Part shown: positions 59,559 to 64,000 of the stretch, one piece after another | Numbering within the stretch: the first letter of the stretch is position 1 | How the letters are laid out: every line of letters begins with the position of its first letter | Source of the DNA: Pedobacter changchengzhani | GTDB lineage: Bacteria; Bacteroidota; Bacteroidia; Sphingobacteriales; Sphingobacteriaceae | NCBI RefSeq assembly: GCF_004354365.1 | Contig: NZ_SJCY01000007.1 | Location: 62,001-126,000 of the forward strand | DNA: 64,000 bases | Direction: 5' to 3' | Position numbers and translations under genes: made by a program | Notes under the pieces: generated by a model | The model's database searches: none | What the model was told of the DNA's origin: nothing | What the model saw: the letters and a program-made list of their open reading frames with translations, nothing else

Positions 59559-60561
59559 TTGCAAAGTGTTTTTGATTTTTGATTACGAGTTCTGATGTCC
59601 AAACAATTTCCGCTTTAAAAGGCTCGAACCTAACCGGGCAATCAATCATTTTGCAGTAATTGCAACATTTTGGCAAACATGGATCGGCATGAATAAATAA
59701 TTCAGACTTCCTAAATCCACTATTTACCAATTCATCTATCTGAGAAATTTCTTTATGAACTTTATTTAAATCAAAATAATAAGGCAAAGTTACATGGCAA
59801 TCAATATGAAATTCTGGTCCGTACTGTTGTGTACGTAAATTGTGTACATCTATCCACGGAATGTGGCGGTTTTTCTGCAAAATATCAACCACTTCCTCCA
59901 CTAAGGTCAAATCACTTTCATCCATCAGTCCTCCAACGGATTTTCTTGTGAGTTTATAACCCGTATAAATGATATAAAAGCCAACGATTATTGAAATAAG
60001 GCTATCTAACCAAATAATATTTGTCAACTGTATTAATATCAAACCGATAACAATACCAAAACTAGTATAAGTATCTGTTAATAAATGTCTTCCATCGGCC
60101 TGCAACGTTACAGAATGCTCGTTTTTACCTACATTTAAGAGGTACAGACCTACTATCATATTTATTAACCCGGTAACACCAATAATTAAAGTACCCACTA
60201 AAAGCTCGCTCACTTTCGAAGGATAAATTAGATTGTATGAAGACTTGAGAATAATAATAACCCCAGCAATCAGAATTAAAACACCTTCTACAAATGCCGA
60301 AAAAAATTCTACTTTACCGTGCCCATAAGGATGGTTCTCATCTTTCGGTTGCGTACTTAAATAAATGCTGTAGAAGGCAAAGCTACTGGCAATTATATTC
60401 ACAATGCTTTCCGCAGCATCGGTTAAAATGGCGTTAGATCCTGTAATAAAGTAGGCTAAAAATTTAGCCAACATTAACATAAGGCTTACCAACAACGAAA
60501 TGATTACAGCTCTCTTTTTTACCGACACATTAATGATTTTCTGCAAAAATACGGTTATCAA
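59545..60561 (-). CDS. Cation diffusion facilitator (CDF) transporter
   Basis: A 338-residue CDF transporter with about six membrane helices in residues 20-200. It exports divalent cations (typically Zn2+, Fe2+ or Mn2+) in exchange for protons. Metal-site motifs are LTDAAESIVN in TM2, HPYGHGKVEFF, and LQADGRHLLTDTYTS in TM5. The C-terminal cytoplasmic domain ends with an unusual Cys-rich tail (PCLPKCCNYCKMIDCP). The start is uncertain: TTG at 60561, TTG at 60546 or GTG at 60528, since no ATG precedes the first helix. Confidence 0.93.
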   Translation of the reverse strand: MITVFLQKIINVSVKKRAVIISLLVSLMLMLAKFLAYFITGSNAILTDAAESIVNIIASSFAFYSIYLSTQPKDENHPYGHGKVEFFSAFVEGVLILIAGVIIILKSSYNLIYPSKVSELLVGTLIIGVTGLINMIVGLYLLNVGKNEHSVTLQADGRHLLTDTYTSFGIVIGLILIQLTNIIWLDSLISIIVGFYIIYTGYKLTRKSVGGLMDESDLTLVEEVVDILQKNRHIPWIDVHNLRTQQYGPEFHIDCHVTLPYYFDLNKVHKEISQIDELVNSGFRKSELFIHADPCLPKCCNYCKMIDCPVRFEPFKAEIVWTSELVIKNQKHFANDLF

Positions 60562-60616
60562 TTAAATTAAATGTGAAAAACTAAGTCTTTTTTAGTGCAG
60601 AATAATATTTGGTTTA

Positions 60617-60624
60617 TATATTTG
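60617..60624 (+). promoter_or_regulatory. Putative -7 box of the aminotransferase gene
   Basis: TATATTTG matches TAnnTTTG, 18 bases before the ATG at 60643. A TTTA at 60591-60594 lies 22 bases upstream as a possible -33 element. Confidence 0.5.
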
Positions 60625-60642
60625 CATTCAAAGTATTTAACC

Positions 60643-61839
60643 ATGAGCATCTTATCAACCAGAATCAACAACCTATCAGAATCTGCGACTTTAAAAATGA
60701 CCAAACTTGGTCGCGAGTTAAGCGCAAAGGGCATTAATGTAATTAGTTTAAGTGTTGGCGAACCTGACTTTAACACACCAGATCACGTTAAAAATGCAGC
60801 TAAAAAAGCATTAGACGACAATTACACGCGTTACTCGCCAGTTCCCGGCTATCCAGAATTGCGCCAAGCCATTGTAAACAAGCTTAAAACTGAAAACAAT
60901 CTTGATTACGATATTTCGCAGATTGTAGTTTCTACAGGTGCCAAACAATCTCTATCGAATGTTATTCTAACGCTTATTAATCCAGGCGACGAAGTTATAA
61001 TTCCTACACCTTACTGGGTTTCTTATTCAGAAATGGTGGTTTTGGCCGAAGGTAAATCTGTTTATATCGACACCGATCTTGAAAGCAATTTTAAAATCAC
61101 ACCGGCGCAGTTAGAAGCCGCCATCACACCGAAATCAAAATTATTCATGTTTTCATCACCATGTAACCCAACAGGATCGGTTTACAGTAAAGATGAATTG
61201 GCAGCTTTAGTTAAGGTTTTCGAAAAACATCCAAATATATTTATCCTTTCTGATGAAATTTACGAGCACATCAATTTCGTAGATCAGCATGAATCTATCG
61301 CTCAGTTCGATAGCGTTAAAGATCGCGTAATTATTGTAAATGGATTTTCTAAAGCCTTCGCAATGACAGGTTGGAGATTGGGTTACATTGCTGCAAATAA
61401 AGAAATTGCTGCAGCTAACGATAAGTTACAAGGGCAAACCACTTCTGGAACCTGTTCCATTTCGCAACGTGCTGGTATTGTGGCTTACGAGCAAGGTTTA
61501 GAAAGTGTTTTAGAAATGAAAAAAGCTTTTTTACGCCGCAGAGAATTGGTTTATAATTTATTAAATGAAATTCCGGGTGTTAAAACCAACCTTCCTGATG
61601 GTGCATTCTATTTCTTCCCAGAAATTAGTTCATTTTTTGGCAAAAAAGATGCCGATGGAAATGTAATAAAAGACTCTTCAGATTTAGCGCTTTATTTATT
61701 AAATGTTGGTCATGTTGCAACTGTAGGTGGCGATTCTTTTGGAAACGATAATTATATCCGCTTGTCTTACGCAGCATCAGACGAGAGTTTGGTAGAAGCA
61801 TTACGAAGAATTAAAGAAGCGTTGGGTAAATTGAGTTAA
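60643..61839 (+). CDS. Class I/II aminotransferase, aspartate aminotransferase-like
   Basis: A 398-residue PLP-dependent enzyme that exchanges amino groups between aspartate and 2-oxoglutarate. Motifs are VISLSVGEPDFNTPDHV, YWVSYSEMV, PCNPTGSVYS and ILSDEIYEHI, with the PLP-binding Lys in NGFSKAFAMTGWRLGY and the substrate Arg in NYIRLSYA. This is the Igamma (thermophilic AspAT-like) form. The ATG at 60643 follows the promoter box well; an ATG at 60595 would add 16 poorly conserved residues. A terminator follows closely. Confidence 0.95.
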   Translation: MSILSTRINNLSESATLKMTKLGRELSAKGINVISLSVGEPDFNTPDHVKNAAKKALDDNYTRYSPVPGYPELRQAIVNKLKTENNLDYDISQIVVSTGAKQSLSNVILTLINPGDEVIIPTPYWVSYSEMVVLAEGKSVYIDTDLESNFKITPAQLEAAITPKSKLFMFSSPCNPTGSVYSKDELAALVKVFEKHPNIFILSDEIYEHINFVDQHESIAQFDSVKDRVIIVNGFSKAFAMTGWRLGYIAANKEIAAANDKLQGQTTSGTCSISQRAGIVAYEQGLESVLEMKKAFLRRRELVYNLLNEIPGVKTNLPDGAFYFFPEISSFFGKKDADGNVIKDSSDLALYLLNVGHVATVGGDSFGNDNYIRLSYAASDESLVEALRRIKEALGKLS

Positions 61840-61860
61840 TCAATATTCAAGCAGAAGCAA

Positions 61861-61903
61861 AAAACCCTTAGTTAATTAAATTTAGCTGAGGGTTTTGTTT
61901 TTT
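61861..61903 (+). terminator. Terminator of the aminotransferase gene
   Basis: AAAACCCTTAGTTAA (61861-61875) pairs with TTAGCTGAGGGTTTT (61882-61896) with two wobble pairs and is followed by GTTTTTT. It lies 21 bases after the stop codon. Confidence 0.85.
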
Positions 61904-62352
61904 AATATCGTATAAAGCGTTTGCCATTCCCGCTTGGTTTTTTCTTGCGTTAACGATTGGAGCGACATCCTTTTTTTCTTTTTCAGAAAAAGAGATATAG
62001 CGTAAAGCGTGTTAAAACGCCCATATAATTATCTTAACTTTTCAAAACCATTTTTTTTAAATTTCCTTAAATTTCTGACCTTGGCCGGATGGGCATGCGA
62101 CAAATACTAGAGTTTTATGAGGAACTAAGAAAAACAATTTTATACTTAACTCTTTTTATTTTTATGTTATTTGAAAACGTAAGTTAGTATTTCATCGCTT
62201 AGTACAGTCCTTCTTTTCGTTGCAAGTCCGCCCCGAAAAGGCCTCTGCGTGAATTCAATGTCGTTAAATAGAACAAAATACGGTAAGTAACCGGGTTTCC
62301 GGCTTTCCACTTCAATAAGGTTTATTAAACGCTGTACACTGCAAAAAACGCA
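61904..62352. other. Non-coding region between the aminotransferase and permease genes
   Basis: No ORF with coding character is visible in these 449 bases, which lie between convergent genes. The region contains a pyrimidine-rich stretch with TTTTTCAGAAAAA and a segment AGCGTAAAGCGTGTTAAAAC resembling short intergenic repeats of related genomes. It may be decayed repeat DNA. No tRNA or transposon end was seen. Confidence 0.4.
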
Positions 62353-63594
62353 TTAAGACCGTATAGCTTCCACCGGGTCTAACTTAGATGCCGAGTAAGC
62401 AGGCCAGAAACCAGAAATCACTCCGATGGCTACAGAAATCCATAAGCCTAAATTTATATTTTTGAGGTACAATACAATTTTGAAATCGAAAAAATAATCG
62501 ATGATAACCGTACTTAAATAAACTAAAAGCAAACCCAATAATCCACCCATTACGCAAAGGGTTATAGATTCGAAAATAAACTGTAGTAAAATAAAATACC
62601 GCTTTGCGCCTAACGATTTTTGGATACCTATAATGTTTGTACGCTCTTTAACCGAAACGAACATAATGTTGGCAATACTAAAACCACCAACTAAAATAGA
62701 AAACAAGCCGATTACCCATCCACCAATATTTACAGCATCAAACATGGTATCTAGTTGGTTAGAAAGCATGGTGGTTTTATTCAACGCAAAATCGTCTTCC
62801 TGGCCGGGTTTTAAACGGTGTATAGCGCGCATTAAACCGCGCACCTCGCTCTCGCTTTCCTCTAACGACACATTATCTGAACCGCTCACAATTATTTGAG
62901 GGTTGTATTGTTGATCTTCTACATTAAACAGCCCTTTTGCAAAATTTAATGGAATAACAATGTTATTATCTAAAGATGTACCTAACATATCCTCACCTTC
63001 TTTAGTAAACACGCCAATAACGGTAACTTTTCGACCCATTACTTGCACTTGTTTGCCTACTGCTGTTTCGTCGTTAAATAAACCATCGGCAATTTCCGAG
63101 CCTATTAAACATACCGGCGAGCCAGATTTACTTTCGCTCTCGGTATAATATCTGCCATCCACTAACTCAAAGTTTGATGTTTTATTAAAATCTTGAGTAA
63201 CGGCGAGTAAGGTTGCCCCTTCAACAGAATTGCTCCTGTACTTAATTGTTCGGTTACTGCTTCTCGCTTTAAATACAATCCCAGTAGCATTTCCCATACG
63301 CTCGTTTAATGAGGTATAGTCTCTTATAGATGGTTGCGGACGATTAATGTATTTCCACCACGGATAATCGCCAAAAATCCAAGGGAATTTATCAACGAAA
63401 ATAGTTTTAGACCCTAATTTATCTACGCTAGATTGCAATTTATTCCTAAATGTATCCACGCCAGAAAACACACCAATAATGGTAAATATTCCAATTGTTA
63501 TGGCTAATAAAGACAAAACCGTACGCATTCTGTTTTGGCGCAAAGCATCAAAAGCAAAACGGAAACTCTCACCTATTAGTCTAAAAATAATCAT
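62353..63594 (-). CDS. MacB-like ABC transporter permease
   Basis: A 413-residue permease with one membrane helix near the N-terminus (about 23-42), a periplasmic MacB_PCD domain (about 50-245), and three further helices in the FtsX domain (about 285-405). SLLAITIGIFTIIGVFSGVD and VGGFSIANIMFVSVKERTNI are typical (the second includes the conserved VKERTxxIGIQKSLGAK). Such permeases work with a cytoplasmic ATPase to export peptides, lipids or toxins or to transmit mechanical force. The ATPase partner is not in this window. It starts at the ATG 63594. Confidence 0.93.
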   Translation of the reverse strand: MIIFRLIGESFRFAFDALRQNRMRTVLSLLAITIGIFTIIGVFSGVDTFRNKLQSSVDKLGSKTIFVDKFPWIFGDYPWWKYINRPQPSIRDYTSLNERMGNATGIVFKARSSNRTIKYRSNSVEGATLLAVTQDFNKTSNFELVDGRYYTESESKSGSPVCLIGSEIADGLFNDETAVGKQVQVMGRKVTVIGVFTKEGEDMLGTSLDNNIVIPLNFAKGLFNVEDQQYNPQIIVSGSDNVSLEESESEVRGLMRAIHRLKPGQEDDFALNKTTMLSNQLDTMFDAVNIGGWVIGLFSILVGGFSIANIMFVSVKERTNIIGIQKSLGAKRYFILLQFIFESITLCVMGGLLGLLLVYLSTVIIDYFFDFKIVLYLKNINLGLWISVAIGVISGFWPAYSASKLDPVEAIRS

Positions 63595-63742
63595 AATATA
63601 AGGTTTAGATACATACGGGAGATAAAGGTTACAAGAAATTTAAAAAAAGATTGTAAACCACCAATAATCTACTAAAGTAAATATAAAAACATTTAATAGG
63701 TACATTACGTTTATTAAAATACGAAAAAAGAAAATTAATTCG

Positions 63743-63750
63743 TATTTTTG
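63743..63750 (+). promoter_or_regulatory. Putative -7 box of queA
   Basis: TATTTTTG fits TAnnTTTG and lies 22 bases before the queA ATG at 63773. No TTTG lies at the expected -33 spacing. Confidence 0.45.
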
Positions 63751-63772
63751 CACCTCAAAAAATTCATCAAGA

Positions 63773-64000
63773 ATGAAATTATCACAATTCAAATTTAACT
63801 TACCAGAAGCATTAATTGCCGAAAATCCGGCCGATCAACGCGACGAAGCACGTTTAATGGTTTTACACAAAGACAGCGGTAAAATTGAGCATAAAATTTT
63901 TAAAGACGTTTTAGGTTATTTCGATGACAAAGACGTAATGATATTGAATAACACTAAAGTTTTTCCGGCGCGTTTATACGGCAATAAAGAGAAAACAGGT
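63773..64000 (+). CDS. queA: S-adenosylmethionine:tRNA ribosyltransferase-isomerase (partial)
   Basis: The first 76 codons of QueA are present and the gene runs off the right edge. [20 protein letters not shown], then [20 protein letters not shown] and [14 protein letters not shown] are conserved QueA features. QueA makes epoxyqueuosine at tRNA position 34 using SAM. It is divergent from the ABC permease. Completeness cannot be judged. Confidence 0.93.
   Translation, partial: MKLSQFKFNLPEALIAENPADQRDEARLMVLHKDSGKIEHKIFKDVLGYFDDKDVMILNNTKVFPARLYGNKEKTG

Overview
The window looks like a chromosomal segment of a Bacteroidota bacterium, most likely of the Sphingobacteriaceae (Pedobacter-like). 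The evidence is AT-rich DNA, TAnnTTTG-type -7 promoter boxes, weak Shine-Dalgarno sites, type IX secretion and gliding-type surface proteins (SprF/PorP, a PKD protein with a gliding-type C-terminal domain), a DUF4290 protein, a Bacteroidota-style cbb3 oxidase operon and many short intergenic repeats. The genus is inferred from gene content only.

Layout. 1-10.4 kb: mscL (cut by the window edge), rpoN, a type IX surface protein pair, a tiny tatA, a TetR-like regulator overlapping an AarF/UbiB kinase, a single-domain response regulator and a GIN-domain protein. 10.5-23.4 kb: an LtaS-like sulfatase-fold enzyme, a three-copy intergenic repeat, a GAF protein, a very large metallophosphoesterase/kinase-like/beta-barrel protein, an SdiA-regulated-type lipoprotein, ppk1, and an HD protein carrying a Pycsar-effector-type membrane domain. 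23.7-32.1 kb: a tRNA with CAT anticodon, then an accessory block with a radC-like remnant, an unrecognised 506-residue protein, and a type I restriction-modification operon (hsdM, hsdS, hsdR). The hsdS/hsdR junction carries a small insert with an Abi_2 remnant.

33.5-40.4 kb: a five-gene operon that looks like a Dlt-type envelope acylation machine. It encodes a methyltransferase/adenylation fusion, an adenylation/acyl-carrier fusion, a DltD-like SGNH protein, a DltB/AlgI-like MBOAT acyltransferase and a 45-residue membrane microprotein ending in F-x-Y-x-x-W, the DltX-type C-terminal motif. The likely logic is acid activation, loading onto the carrier, transfer through the membrane by the MBOAT via the microprotein tyrosine, and delivery to an envelope polymer by the SGNH protein. 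Neither adenylation domain shows the amino-acid-binding FDxS at its A4 position, so the acyl group is probably not D-alanine. This is the best candidate here for an undescribed system.

40.6-46.1 kb: a three-cysteine Rrf2 regulator with a perfect dyad in its promoter, then a cbb3 oxidase operon (N-terminally extended CcoN, CcoO fused to an extra cytochrome c domain, two small membrane proteins), a group III truncated haemoglobin and a 2Fe-2S ferredoxin. This reads as a low-oxygen or nitric-oxide response module. 46.2-64 kb is mostly housekeeping or metabolic: DUF389 protein, GH51 arabinofuranosidase, DUF4290 protein, murA (Asp in place of the fosfomycin-target Cys), GNAT, class II aldolase, accD, an M28 peptidase, an MBL hydrolase with a Tat-like signal, Nudix, CDF transporter, aspartate aminotransferase, a MacB-type permease and the start of queA. 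Several perfect inverted repeats and a MITE-like element lie between these genes.
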